From positions 17,784 to 81,783 of the forward strand of contig CAYMDP010000009.1 of the NCBI GenBank assembly GCA_964389375.1: a stretch of DNA of 64,000 bases, given 5' to 3'. The notes under the pieces were generated by a model that worked only from the letters and a program-made list of their open reading frames with translations, was not told where the DNA came from and ran no database searches. This document shows, piece after piece, positions 1-9,168 of this stretch. Both the position numbers and the translations under genes were made by a program. Within the stretch, counting starts at the first letter, position 1, and each line of letters starts with the position of its first letter. Origin of the DNA: CAYMDP01 sp964389375 (GTDB taxonomy: Bacteria; Bdellovibrionota; Bdellovibrionia; Bdellovibrionales; UBA1609).

Positions 1-1963
1 TATCGACAGAGAGCTTTCAAAATCCGATCAAGCTTTTCGGTTTGAAACCGAAGGGGCAAGGGCTGTCTTATCCAGGGGGATTTGGCCGAAGTTGGGTCTT
101 GAAGTTCATCGCTTGAAAATTTCCCATCGAAACTCTTGTGTTTTAAATCATCAATTCGTTTTGGAAAACATCTTCATTCCAGTGGAGTTCACGGCCCTCC
201 TTCGTGGTCATACTCGTGTTGGCCGCCTTGAGAGTGATCAACTTTTAGTTCAGCTTAAAAATAAAGACTGTGGACTTCCGCTGAACCCAGTTGCAGCCCC
301 AGAAGTTTCTTCTTCGAAGAGCTTAGAAACCTCTTTAGTGAAGGTCAGTGAACAAAAGCCAAAACTTCGTCTAGCCCACTATTTTGCGACAAGCTGGCAG
401 AAAGATCGAGAGGTCCTTGGGAAGTTTGTTCAGGCATTGTTGATTCGAAATGTGGATATCCAGTGGCCGGGTCAAGAGCGGCCGGGCTTAAATTTGACTC
501 AGTTCTCGACTCAATTTCAGGATCTTTCTCAGCCTTTAAATATTCGATTTACTTTAAGGCTTATGGAAGAGTCGAACTTTCTGCACACGGATCTTCCCAT
601 GGACTCAAGTGTCGTAGTTGATCAGGGTCAAATTCAAGTCAAATCGATTGGAAAAATTCGAGAAGGTGAGCTTCGTCTTGAGGGATCTATTCGAACCGAC
701 ACTGAAGAGTTTATCTCTTCGGCGCAGGCCTTAAATATTCCGATTCATCATGTCAGCGAAAATATTTTGCGAGCACGAGGTTTAACATCTTCAAGGGGTC
801 CCGGCAAAGCTCCGCCGCTTCAAACTTGGTTAAACTGTGAGGCCAAGCTGAATGGATTTTTGTGGGACAGTCCCAAGTCGGGATTAAAACTGAGTCTGTG
901 TCGCTTAGATGGCCAAAATGGTAAAATCAATATCGGAGAGGCTGAGTTTCGACCCTTCCTAAGACCCCTTGATTTTGAATCTTTCCACGTCGATTTCAAG
1001 GATCTGGATGTTGCAGGTTTGCTCAGTCAGTTCGGCCGGGAAGGTGCGACGGGCATCTTAAGCCGCCAAGGCTTTATCTCAGGCAGACTCGATTTAAAGG
1101 CAAAAAATCATCTGCAGTTTCGCGGGCAAGTTGCGGGTCTAGAGTTTATTTTTTCGAACCAAAGCATATTATCCAAGCAGCTGGTTTCTGAACTTGATTT
1201 GGCCCTTCACTATGAGAACGGACGAATTTCGGGGCTGATTGATCGAGTCGATCTTAAAGGTGGGCAGTTTAAAGGGCTTGCTTCATTTAACATGGGGGAT
1301 TCTTTTTCAGAGGCTTTGTTTCAAATCAAAGTGGATGAGCTTTCTTTTGATCCCAGCATTGAAGAGCTGATGCTGGGCGGACAGGCTGAGCCTATCTCTA
1401 TATATGGACAGGGAAAATTCCAAGGCGGCCAGCTGGTGTTTTGGGATGGGGTCTTTGGGTCAAAGAAGGTTCAAGGGAAAGATTGGTTGGTTGAAGAGTT
1501 TAAGTTAAGAGGTCAGTTCGCGGAAGAAATTTTCTCAGGTAAGGCTCAGGCGCGCACGGCGAGTCTTTCAAAGGGGCATCTTTATTTCGAACTTTTTCGT
1601 CGCCTTTTTATTGAAAGTAAAGAAAGTGCAGAAGCTCTTTTGTTAAATCAAATCTCGGGACAAGTTCGAATCAGTCAGTCGGGTGGATCTTGGGAAAAGT
1701 TAAATGCTCGAGACCGAATGGGTCAGATTTCTTTCGCCTCGGCAGGGGGCTGGCAGTCGGGCGAATTTAAGTCGTGGATTGATGTCGATATTGGAAAGTT
1801 TAAGGCCCTTCGTTGGAACCTCATCGGAAGTCCAAAAAACTTTAGACTCGAGCCTAGTGCTGAAATGTTGAAAACTTTAAAAGGTGCTAAGGGTCCCTTG
1901 GCGGTGCCCTCGAGTTGGACTCAAGAGTCAGAGATTCTTGTCGAAAAAAGCACGGGAAGTTAG
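1..1963 (+). CDS. AsmA-like envelope protein, 5' truncated by window edge
   Basis: The reading frame is open from base 2 without a stop, so the N-terminus lies outside the window and about 653 residues are visible. A TTG at 92 is only an internal codon. The visible start contains a stretch (ARAVLSRGIWPKLGLEVHRL) that resembles the N-terminal beta region of AsmA/YdbH-type proteins, which are long periplasmic beta-rich proteins anchored in the inner membrane and linked to lipid transport and outer-membrane homeostasis. The rest is mostly alternating short hydrophobic beta-strands with many Gly and Ser and no obvious membrane span, and the C-terminal 200 residues look like an AsmA C-terminal domain. 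It converges on sohB. The family call rests on pattern only and is moderately sure. Confidence 0.6.
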   Translation, partial: IDRELSKSDQAFRFETEGARAVLSRGIWPKLGLEVHRLKISHRNSCVLNHQFVLENIFIPVEFTALLRGHTRVGRLESDQLLVQLKNKDCGLPLNPVAAPEVSSSKSLETSLVKVSEQKPKLRLAHYFATSWQKDREVLGKFVQALLIRNVDIQWPGQERPGLNLTQFSTQFQDLSQPLNIRFTLRLMEESNFLHTDLPMDSSVVVDQGQIQVKSIGKIREGELRLEGSIRTDTEEFISSAQALNIPIHHVSENILRARGLTSSRGPGKAPPLQTWLNCEAKLNGFLWDSPKSGLKLSLCRLDGQNGKINIGEAEFRPFLRPLDFESFHVDFKDLDVAGLLSQFGREGATGILSRQGFISGRLDLKAKNHLQFRGQVAGLEFIFSNQSILSKQLVSELDLALHYENGRISGLIDRVDLKGGQFKGLASFNMGDSFSEALFQIKVDELSFDPSIEELMLGGQAEPISIYGQGKFQGGQLVFWDGVFGSKKVQGKDWLVEEFKLRGQFAEEIFSGKAQARTASLSKGHLYFELFRRLFIESKESAEALLLNQISGQVRISQSGGSWEKLNARDRMGQISFASAGGWQSGEFKSWIDVDIGKFKALRWNLIGSPKNFRLEPSAEMLKTLKGAKGPLAVPSSWTQESEILVEKSTGS

Positions 1964-2001
1964 GGCTCGTCCTGATCCTAATGAAGAAGGACTGCCCCTA
2001 G
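1960..2001. repeat. Imperfect hairpin between converging genes, termini like the 31.7-kb palindrome
   Basis: TAGGGCTCGTCCT at 1961-1973 pairs with AGGACTGCCCCTA at 1988-2000 at 10 of 13 positions across a 14-nt loop. It contains the stop codon of the AsmA-like gene and touches the stop of sohB, so it could act as a bidirectional terminator, though neither side has a strong T-run. Its left end matches the end of the 31737-31900 element (TAGGGCGTGTCCT) at 11 of 13 positions. It may be a short member of the same repeat family. Confidence 0.45.
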
Positions 2002-3029
2002 ATCGATCCGGTGAATCGACTTTCGTAAAGCCGCTGCCACCACTTTAAAAGTAATCGATCGGCCGAAGCACTCATTGCTTCAGATAATTTTTCTGAAAGT
2101 TTTCTCTTCTGGATGACTTTGATCTTTAGAATTTGGGCTCGATCTTTGGCTTTGTACAAATACTCATCGCTGGTCATAAGTTCGTCGGCCAGTTGTAGCG
2201 ACTTCGCTCTTTCACCAAACCAGTATTCGCCAGTTGCGACTTTATCTAGGTCCAACTGCGGCCGATTCGCCTGGACAAACTCTTTAAACAACAAATGAGT
2301 GTCTTCGATTTGTTCTAGGAACTTTTGTTTTCCTTTGGGTGTGATTTCGGCAAGCAAGCTGATGGTTCGTTTAAATTCCCCGGCCGTAATTTCATCATAA
2401 TCGACATCATGTTTTTTTAGCAGACGATGAAGATTTGGCACTTGAGCGATCACTCCGATGGAGCCCAGTATTGCGAAAGGTGCTGCAATGATTTGATCCG
2501 CGGTGCAGGCCATCATATAACCGCCGCTGGCTGCGATTTTATCTACACTCACGGTCAGATGAATTTGCGCTTGGCGAAGGCGAAGAAGTTGAGAGGCTCC
2601 TAATCCATAGGCATGGACCATTCCGCCGCCACTTTCAAGACGGATAAGAACTTGATCTACTCCTGGTCTGGCAACTGCCAGAACCGCTGAAACTTCGTCT
2701 CGAAGAGAGTCCACCTGATGGCCTCGAAGATCTCCGGTAAAATCGATGACAAAAATATGGGGCTTTTGCACCCCCAGTTTTCGTTCTTTTTTCTCAAGCT
2801 TCTTCTTGGCCTTCAAATCAGCTTTAAGAGTTTTTTCATCCGAAATAATGGGTTTTAGAGCTTCTGCGAAGGCTTCGAATTTTTCATTAAGGCTTTCGAC
2901 TTCAAGGCTTTCTCGGGCCTGCTTGGCTTTCATCACCAGTGCCGCAAGAAGAATCATCACTCCCGCAATGATTAAAAAGACAAAAAGAGACTTACCCGCG
3001 AATTGGCCTAACTCTGCTAAGAACTCCAT
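1998..3029 (-). CDS. sohB: SohB-type signal peptide peptidase (family S49)
   Basis: Inner-membrane serine protease of family S49 that degrades membrane-bound peptide remnants in the periplasm. The 343 residues match the usual SohB length. One N-terminal membrane span (about residues 12-33) is followed by a charged Lys/Glu-rich segment and then the ClpP-like S49 domain. The catalytic pair is visible: Ser168 in AASGGYMMA and Lys220 in GEFKRT, and the motif LGSIGVIAQ follows the serine as in SppA/SohB. It starts at an ATG and stands alone, with the AsmA-like gene converging on it downstream. Confidence 0.9.
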   Translation of the reverse strand: MEFLAELGQFAGKSLFVFLIIAGVMILLAALVMKAKQARESLEVESLNEKFEAFAEALKPIISDEKTLKADLKAKKKLEKKERKLGVQKPHIFVIDFTGDLRGHQVDSLRDEVSAVLAVARPGVDQVLIRLESGGGMVHAYGLGASQLLRLRQAQIHLTVSVDKIAASGGYMMACTADQIIAAPFAILGSIGVIAQVPNLHRLLKKHDVDYDEITAGEFKRTISLLAEITPKGKQKFLEQIEDTHLLFKEFVQANRPQLDLDKVATGEYWFGERAKSLQLADELMTSDEYLYKAKDRAQILKIKVIQKRKLSEKLSEAMSASADRLLLKWWQRLYESRFTGSI

Positions 3030-3162
3030 ATAACCTCCGCTGTGGACTGTTTAAAAAATCTTCCAGCCCGCGTCGAGGGAATTGTGACTTTGGGGCCGGA
3101 TTTTGGTCGAGTTTGTCGAATTGGGGTGAACAATTCGCGCAACTTCGTGGAAAATAGAACTC

Positions 3163-3591
3163 ATGCGTCTAATTTTGACAGTTCTTACTTTCTGGAGCAG
3201 CTCGGCCTTGGCGATTCAAGGTGATCCTGAGTTTCAACGTCTTCTTGAGCTTTTAAATCAGCGTTACGAAGATTTTTTTGTCCAAGAGCGAGAACTTGAG
3301 GCCTGGCACCGACTCAGGCGAAGTGGCGCACAAGAAATTGAAAGAGAACGTATCCGGTACGAACGTGAAGCTGAGGCGGCAAGGCTGCAGTACATTCGTG
3401 AAAGAAAAGCAGCTCCAGACATGTCTACTTTCGAGCGAGAATATGAGCGCCAGGTGAAAGCTCGAGAAGAGGCTCATAAAAAAGAGCGGGAACTTTATGT
3501 TCGCCGTCGTGAAGCACTTCAGCGGACCGAGGCTCGTGCTAGAAAAATTCCTCCAGAAGTGGAGCTAAAGCTTTATGTCGAAGAGGATTGA
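3163..3591 (+). CDS. Small exported protein with charged coiled coil, unknown function
   Basis: 142 residues. The first 17 or so (MRLILTVLTFWSSSALA) form a Sec signal peptide with a good cleavage site after ALA. The mature part is almost entirely a long, highly charged helix rich in Arg and Glu with heptad-like spacing (about residues 35-130), so it is probably a periplasmic coiled-coil protein. No enzyme motif is visible. Its last 19 bp overlap the end of the converging VC0807-like gene. I do not recognise the family. Confidence 0.7.
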   Translation: MRLILTVLTFWSSSALAIQGDPEFQRLLELLNQRYEDFFVQERELEAWHRLRRSGAQEIERERIRYEREAEAARLQYIRERKAAPDMSTFEREYERQVKAREEAHKKERELYVRRREALQRTEARARKIPPEVELKLYVEED

Positions 3592-4325
3592 GAGCTAGAG
3601 GTCTTGACCATAAGTTCTTCTAGGCTCAGTTGAGAGAGATCCTTTAGTCGTTTTAAAAAAAAGCCCAAAACCAACATAGAAATAACCATCAAGGGAATCA
3701 CAATTGCAATTTGGCTTTTCCAGGTCATCTCGGCAATTTGTTGATTTAAAATTGTCTTGCGCTCTAGAGCGGGAAGACTTTCGTCAATATCCAGAAATAT
3801 CCTTGCCGCCAGCCAGTAATTCAGAGCCGCACTTAAGAAAAATGAACCCGAAAAGTAAAAGGTCGAGCGCTTAAATAGGGCTTTAAGCTCATTTCCTTTT
3901 CCCAGTCGAGTGATTTGCTCTTGAATTCGCTCAACGCTTAAAAGCTGTGGATTAAAAAACAAGGCTTCCATAAAAGGCTTCTTACTGAAGGCCGAGATCA
4001 ATGCCCCAATTCCTAAAATGAGTGGAAAGCCCGACTCTTTTGCAACAAACCAAATTCCGGTCAACTCAAATAGCCCAAGGCCTCCAGTTAAAAGCACACT
4101 CACAAAGCCCAAGGCTGAAAGCCAATTTCTTCGCTGAAACCGAATCCAATCATAAGCTCCATAGCCCAAAGGCAATGACACTGCCACAATGAGGGCGATC
4201 AGTGGTCCTTGCTCGCCCATTCGAGTGCTAAGCTGTTCCAGCACAATCACAGGCAAAAAGACATTAAAGCCAATATTTAAAAAAAAGTTTTCTTGTTTGG
4301 GAGTGGCGGCTTGGGTGCGAGTCAT
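3573..4325 (-). CDS. VC0807-family multi-pass membrane protein
   Basis: About 250 residues from ATG 4325, with six or so hydrophobic spans. The pattern NIGFNVFLPVIVLEQL, then a Gly-rich span and ALISAFSKKPFMEALFFNP is that of the VC0807 family, which is distantly related to intracellular septation protein A and has no proven function. The frame can be extended to ATG 4409, but the added 28 residues are not family-like and neither start has a clear ribosome-binding site. It is divergent from the HNH nuclease gene. Confidence 0.7.
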   Translation of the reverse strand: MTRTQAATPKQENFFLNIGFNVFLPVIVLEQLSTRMGEQGPLIALIVAVSLPLGYGAYDWIRFQRRNWLSALGFVSVLLTGGLGLFELTGIWFVAKESGFPLILGIGALISAFSKKPFMEALFFNPQLLSVERIQEQITRLGKGNELKALFKRSTFYFSGSFFLSAALNYWLAARIFLDIDESLPALERKTILNQQIAEMTWKSQIAIVIPLMVISMLVLGFFLKRLKDLSQLSLEELMVKTSSSQSSST

Positions 4326-4493
4326 TGTTGTTAATCTGAAGCTTAGCTCTAAGTCAGTCAAGGTGGGAGGAGGGAATCTTATCCACAAACTAACAGCCCG
4401 CTGCGGCATTATTGACAGAATTCAGACAGTAAAAATTTTGCAACTTCCGCATCTCTTTGAAAGCATAACTTCATCCAGCAAGGAGGGAAGAGG

Positions 4494-4976
4494 ATGTTTT
4501 TAAAGACAATTCTTTTAAGTTTATCACTAGCCGCTTTTGACGCATCTGCATATCCACTTGTACCTAGTTCGGACCTCACACAAGGAGACTTGTGCGATCA
4601 GAAAGATCCGGATTTTGACCAGCTCCGCTACAAAGAGCGTATTCCTTATTGCAAACGCAATGTGAGTTGGAGTCGGAGAGAGCAGATTTATGACCAATAT
4701 TCTATCCCCGAAAAATGTCGAGATCGATTTACCATCGATCATCTGATCCCATTGGCCGTTGGAGGCAATAATTCAGATCAAAACTTGTGGCCTGAGCACG
4801 TCGCTGTCAAAGCGCAGAGGCCGGATTTAGAAATAGCAGTCTATCATGCCTTGGCGAACGGCGAAATCACCCAAGAAGAAGCGATTGAGACCATTCTGGC
4901 TGAGAAGTTGATTGCGGAAATGGAAATGACCATTCAAAAAAAGAAAGATGGCTGTGATCGGCCAATGACTTACTAG
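4494..4976 (+). CDS. Exported HNH-family endonuclease
   Basis: 160 residues with a signal peptide (about 1-19, cleaved after DASA). The core motif is FTIDHLIPLAVGGNNSDQNLW: a DH pair, the P-L-x-x-G-G-N turn and the following N and W of HNH nucleases that cut DNA in a metal-dependent way. Four cysteines outside the core may form disulfides, fitting periplasmic or extracellular location. The start is well set: AAGGAGG at 4480-4486 lies 7 nt before ATG 4494. It precedes copA by 86 bp with no evident functional link. Degradation of external DNA for nutrients is a reasonable inference. Confidence 0.8.
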   Translation: MFLKTILLSLSLAAFDASAYPLVPSSDLTQGDLCDQKDPDFDQLRYKERIPYCKRNVSWSRREQIYDQYSIPEKCRDRFTIDHLIPLAVGGNNSDQNLWPEHVAVKAQRPDLEIAVYHALANGEITQEEAIETILAEKLIAEMEMTIQKKKDGCDRPMTY

Positions 4977-5062
4977 CTGGATTGATCAGGCCTGCTGTCT
5001 TTTGACATTTTGGGAGGAATTTGATCTTCTGAAGATCTTCTTAAACCCATCGAGTAGGCCCC

Positions 5063-7300
5063 ATGAACACTCCCATTCAAAAAGATTTCGAGATCAGCGG
5101 GATGTCTTGTGCTTCTTGCGTTTCGAGAGTTCAAGAGGCCTTGGCTTCGGTCGATGGAGTTGAGGACGCGCGAGTGAACCTTGCGACGGAAAAGGCTCGA
5201 GTTCAAATAAAGGCTTCAGTTTCTACAGATCAATTGGCGGATCAATTGATCCTTGCGGTTAACAAGGCAGGTTATACGGCGAAGCTGGTTTCTACGGATT
5301 TAGCTAATGATGAATCTGAATCTTTTAAAAATCGAGCCTTAGAACGAGAAAATGAGTTGAAGTCCCTGAAGTCAAAAATTCGGTGGGGATTCATTTTGTC
5401 GGGCCCCTTGGTATTGCCAATGCTTCTGGAGCCATTCGGAGTTTTTTTGCATATCCCTGCGTGGCTTCAATTTGGTTTGGCATTCCCGGTTCAGTTCTGG
5501 CTCGGAAAAAAATTCTACAGCTCTGCATGGCGAGCCGTAAAAAATCGAAGCGGAAATATGGATCTTTTAGTGGCCTTGGGAACTTCGGCGGCCTTCGCCT
5601 TAAGCCTTTATCTGTGGGGCTTTGGGCAGGACCTGGGTCATTCAGCACATCTATATTTCGAAAGTGCTGCTGTGATTATCACCTTAGTGCTCCTTGGAAA
5701 ATATCTAGAGACAAAAGCAAAGATGCAGACACTTTCGGCGATTCAAGCCTTACAAGCCCTTCGGCCCGAGCGCGCTTTTGTCCGGCGGGATGGAGTCGAA
5801 CAAGAGCTAAGCCTTCATGAATTAAGATTAGGAGACCAAGTTTTAGTTCGTCCAGGAGAGCGGCTTCCGGTGGATGGCATAGTGCTTGAGGGCCGAAGTT
5901 TTTTAGACGAGTCTTTGATGACCGGAGAAAGCCGAGCCATCGAAAAGTCACCTGGAGACTTTGTGATCGGAGGTTCTGTAAACACCGACTCGGTCCTGTT
6001 GATTAAAACTACAGCTTTGGGTCGAGAAAGTCGTTTGGCGCAAATTATCCGTTGGATAGAAGACGCACAATCTGCCAAGGCACCGGTTGAGCGACTTGTG
6101 GACCGAGTCAGCGCGATTTTTGTTCCTGTCGTCATTTTGGTTTCTGCCATAACCATTTTGTATTGGGGTATTTCGGGGGGAGATTGGGAAGTGGCTTTAA
6201 TCCACGGTGTATCGGTTTTGGTCATCGCTTGTCCCTGTGCTTTGGGGCTGGCAACACCTGCGGCGATTATGGTTGGGACTGGCGCCGCAGCTAAGGCTGG
6301 AATTTTAATTCAAGATGCCGAGGCACTCGAGATGGCCCATAGCTTAACTCTGGTGGCTTTTGATAAAACCGGGACTTTAACCGAAGGCAAACCCGCACTT
6401 AGAAAAATCATGAGCCCCGAGATGGCGCCAGATGAACTGCTTCAACTTGTTGCAAGCCTTCAGGCCTTCAGCGAACACCCTTTGGCGAAGGCCACTTTAG
6501 CAAAAGCTAAAGAACAAAAACTTTCACTGTTTACGGCGCAAGACGTGAAAGCCTTGCCTGGGATTGGGATTCAAGGAGAAGTCAAAGGTCATATCTATTC
6601 TTTGGTCACCGAGACGTATCTTAAGCGGCAGGGTCTAGAATTTCTGGAACTTCAGCAAGGGATGAAGGACTGCGAGGAAGAGGGCGATAGCATCTCCTAT
6701 ATCTTGGACCGGGGTCGAGCCATCGGGGCCATGTCCTTCGCAGATCAGATCAAGCCAAGTTCTCGGCCCAGTCTTGAAAGATTAAAGGCATTGGGTCTTA
6801 AAACAATACTGCTTAGTGGAGACAACGAAGGCAGTGTTCGTCGAGTCGTAGAAGAATTAAAATTAGATGAGTTTAGGTTTCGAATTTTACCCGAAGAGAA
6901 AGCAAAAATTATTGAGGACTTGAAGTCTAAGGGAGAACGGGTTGCGATGGTTGGAGACGGGGTGAATGATGCCCCAGCACTCGCCGCAGCTGACGTGGGC
7001 ATTGCGATGTCGACGGGCACGGATGTGGCCATGCATACCGCCGGAATCACTTTAATGAGAGGCGATCCATTATTAATTCCTGATGCCATCGAGATCTCAA
7101 GCCGAACCTATCGAAAGATAAAGCAGAATTTATTTTGGGCCTTTATCTACAATGTGGTTGGAATTCCCTTGGCGGCAGCAGGTTTTTTAAGTCCTCTTCT
7201 TGCCGGCTCGGCGATGGCCTTTAGTAGCCTAAGTGTCGTGTCTAACGCACTTCTTTTAAAAAGGTGGACGCCTTCGAATAAAAGAAAGACGAATTCTTAA
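5063..7300 (+). CDS. copA: Copper-translocating P1B-type ATPase CopA
   Basis: Inner-membrane ATPase that exports Cu(I) from the cytoplasm. 745 residues, normal for CopA with a single metal-binding domain. An N-terminal HMA domain carries GMSCASC (Cys16, Cys19). Then come the membrane helices, the actuator motif TGES (287-290), the ion-binding CPC (390-392), the phosphorylation motif DKTGT (Asp434), the nucleotide-binding SEHPLA (470-475) and GDGVNDAP. The last two helices carry the Cu(I)-type YN and MxxSS motifs (FIYNVVG, MAFSSLS). No copper chaperone or CueR-type regulator is adjacent. The stop overlaps the end of a mini-ORF on the other strand. Confidence 0.96.
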   Translation: MNTPIQKDFEISGMSCASCVSRVQEALASVDGVEDARVNLATEKARVQIKASVSTDQLADQLILAVNKAGYTAKLVSTDLANDESESFKNRALERENELKSLKSKIRWGFILSGPLVLPMLLEPFGVFLHIPAWLQFGLAFPVQFWLGKKFYSSAWRAVKNRSGNMDLLVALGTSAAFALSLYLWGFGQDLGHSAHLYFESAAVIITLVLLGKYLETKAKMQTLSAIQALQALRPERAFVRRDGVEQELSLHELRLGDQVLVRPGERLPVDGIVLEGRSFLDESLMTGESRAIEKSPGDFVIGGSVNTDSVLLIKTTALGRESRLAQIIRWIEDAQSAKAPVERLVDRVSAIFVPVVILVSAITILYWGISGGDWEVALIHGVSVLVIACPCALGLATPAAIMVGTGAAAKAGILIQDAEALEMAHSLTLVAFDKTGTLTEGKPALRKIMSPEMAPDELLQLVASLQAFSEHPLAKATLAKAKEQKLSLFTAQDVKALPGIGIQGEVKGHIYSLVTETYLKRQGLEFLELQQGMKDCEEEGDSISYILDRGRAIGAMSFADQIKPSSRPSLERLKALGLKTILLSGDNEGSVRRVVEELKLDEFRFRILPEEKAKIIEDLKSKGERVAMVGDGVNDAPALAAADVGIAMSTGTDVAMHTAGITLMRGDPLLIPDAIEISSRTYRKIKQNLFWAFIYNVVGIPLAAAGFLSPLLAGSAMAFSSLSVVSNALLLKRWTPSNKRKTNS

Positions 7301-7386
7301 TAGGGCGAGCAGTTTTGAAAATTGATCACCAATGCACTCAGAAGAAACAAATAAATTAAAGTGCGCAGTGGTCGGTTGATTCCCAT
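7297..7386 (-). CDS. 29-residue lipoprotein-signal-like mini-ORF (possible remnant)
   Basis: From ATG 7386 the minus strand reads 29 codons to TAA at 7297-7299. The product has basic residues (RPLR), a hydrophobic stretch of about 13 residues and then NFQNC, an imperfect lipobox, stopping three residues after the Cys. This looks like an entire lipoprotein signal sequence with almost no mature protein. It could be a very small lipoprotein or the decayed 5' end of a lost gene. The frame is open upstream into the end of the MscS gene, and there is no good ribosome-binding site, so translation is uncertain. Confidence 0.3.
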   Translation of the reverse strand: MGINRPLRTLIYLFLLSALVINFQNCSPY

Positions 7387-7433
7387 AGGATCCAGAATAA
7401 CCTGGTTGTGACTCTCACGCCAATAACTTTGTC

Positions 7434-8291
7434 TTAGGCCTCGGCCATTTTTGCAGGATAAAATTCAGTGGCGAATCGGCGCATGATGTTTTGCTCGACC
7501 TGTCCCTTTAGACTCGACTTTGTTGGGATTCGTAGGTGAAGCATGACTCCACCCCTTTCGGTCATATCTAAAAAGACTTTGGGCTCGACTCCCGGGACTT
7601 CGATCCCGTCCCGATTTTCGAGCAAAGTCAAATAGCGTCGAGCATGAGAGATATAATCCTTGGTCTCGTCATGGGCCGCTCGAAGAAGTATTTTTTCTGC
7701 ATTGGCCCAGTCAAGATTTGCAGGAATCGGAATTCGAATCGTATGCAAACAGTACTGAGCAGAATTGGTGTCGTTAATTACCGGGTGGGTTAAAAACACC
7801 GAGTTTGGAATTTTTAAAACCCGTCCGGTATATTTCTCGAGGCGACCTTTGTGACCCACTTCATAAAGAGTTGTGACTAGAAAGGTGTGATCCAGAACAT
7901 CCCCTCGATTACCTTGAATCTCGATTCGGTCGCCGACCTCGAAAAGTTTGTTACTGACTTTTAAAAGGCCCCCTAAAAAGCAGGATAATATTTCTTTGGT
8001 TCCGATGACCAGTGCCGCTGCAACCGCCACAATCGAGATCGCAAGAGTGCGAATTTCTGCCGCCCAAATAATGACCAGACCCAGAAGCAAAATCGAGAAT
8101 GAAAAATTTCGGATATGGACAATCCAACGCCTTTTGTCTTCGACGTTTTTAAGTTTCCACGAGGCCACTAGTTTTATCGTGGAGTAGCGAAGGGTCATTA
8201 CAATCCCTAAAAAAAGTAGGGAGGTCACAAAATTTGCGACAATATGTTTAGTTTCGACACCCCAGCCACTGAGATTGAGTAGTTCTGTCAT
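7434..8291 (-). CDS. MscS-family mechanosensitive channel
   Basis: 285 residues. Three N-terminal membrane spans (about 15-35, 62-82, 85-105) lead into the MscS core. The pore-lining helix is Ala/Gly rich (AVAAALVIGTKEILSCFLGG), followed by the beta domain motif FEVGDRIEIQGNRGDVLDH and a C-terminal alpha/beta cytoplasmic domain. Such channels open under membrane tension and release osmolytes on hypo-osmotic shock. The pore helix is close to that of small MscS-like channels. A mini-ORF follows 47 bp downstream. Confidence 0.85.
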   Translation of the reverse strand: MTELLNLSGWGVETKHIVANFVTSLLFLGIVMTLRYSTIKLVASWKLKNVEDKRRWIVHIRNFSFSILLLGLVIIWAAEIRTLAISIVAVAAALVIGTKEILSCFLGGLLKVSNKLFEVGDRIEIQGNRGDVLDHTFLVTTLYEVGHKGRLEKYTGRVLKIPNSVFLTHPVINDTNSAQYCLHTIRIPIPANLDWANAEKILLRAAHDETKDYISHARRYLTLLENRDGIEVPGVEPKVFLDMTERGGVMLHLRIPTKSSLKGQVEQNIMRRFATEFYPAKMAEA

Positions 8292-8352
8292 CTTTAATCC
8301 TCCCCAGAATTATACCTTGAAAGGGGAAATGGAACCAAGTACTTAAATGGCC

Positions 8353-9168
8353 ATGCCGGAACTTCCAGAAGTCGAAACAGTTTGTAAGGGTCTTAATCAG
8401 ATCATTGGGCGGGGACTTGCTATTGACGAAGTTCGTCTTCACCGAAAAGATCTGCGTAAACCTTTTCCGAAGCTCTTAAATTCAAAACTTAAAGGTCTAA
8501 GGCTTGAAGCGGTTAGAAGAAGGGCGAAATATCTTCTTTTGGATTGTGGACCTTATGTTTTGATCAATCATCTTGGAATGACAGGTTCATGGCGTCTCGA
8601 AAAAGGCTCTGAAAGTGAACTTCATGATCACTTTGAAATACGGACCTCGAAAGGGCGCTTGATCTACAATGACCCCAGGCGTTTTGGTTTACTGCTTATT
8701 GAGAACAAGGGTGAAGAATACTTAAATCCATTTTTATCCCATTTGGGAGTTGAACCCCTCGAAGGGGACTTTTCGGCTCAAAAGTTATTTCAGCAATCTC
8801 GAGGAAAAGTTTCTGCGGTTAAAGTGTTTATTATGGATCAAAAAATTGTCGTGGGCGTTGGCAATATCTATGCGGCCGAAGCTTTATTTAGATCGGGTCT
8901 TCGACCACAGAAACAAGCCGGCAAATTAAGTAAAAAGGATTGTGAAAATCTGGTGGGATCTATCCAAGAGGTCCTTCGGGAGGCTCTAAGCTCTGGAGGC
9001 AGCACGATTCGGTCTTACCGGTCCGCATCCGGAGAAGCCGGTGCATTTCAGAATCAGCTATTTGTTTATGGTCGGGCGGGTGAAAGTTGCCGAGTCTGTG
9101 GATCTAAGGTTCGCACAGAAATTCAGGCTCAAAGAAGTAGCTATTGGTGCCCAAAATGTCAGCGCTAA
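8353..9168 (+). CDS. mutM: Formamidopyrimidine-DNA glycosylase MutM (Fpg)
   Basis: Base-excision repair enzyme that removes 8-oxoguanine and formamidopyrimidines and cuts the abasic site. The protein must begin MPELPEVETV, because Pro2 becomes the N-terminal nucleophile and Glu3 is catalytic. This places the start at ATG 8353, not the in-frame ATG at 8347, which would add two residues and block the active site. The helix-two-turn-helix region and the C-terminal zinc finger (CRVC then CPKC) are present. About 271 residues, normal length. The 3' end overlaps the next gene by 13 bp, so the two are probably co-transcribed. Confidence 0.95.
   Translation: MPELPEVETVCKGLNQIIGRGLAIDEVRLHRKDLRKPFPKLLNSKLKGLRLEAVRRRAKYLLLDCGPYVLINHLGMTGSWRLEKGSESELHDHFEIRTSKGRLIYNDPRRFGLLLIENKGEEYLNPFLSHLGVEPLEGDFSAQKLFQQSRGKVSAVKVFIMDQKIVVGVGNIYAAEALFRSGLRPQKQAGKLSKKDCENLVGSIQEVLREALSSGGSTIRSYRSASGEAGAFQNQLFVYGRAGESCRVCGSKVRTEIQAQRSSYWCPKCQR

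Noticed and set aside
3042..3224. 60-codon plus-strand frame before the coiled-coil gene
   Set aside because: Overlaps the well-supported signal peptide start at 3163 in another frame and has no ribosome-binding site.
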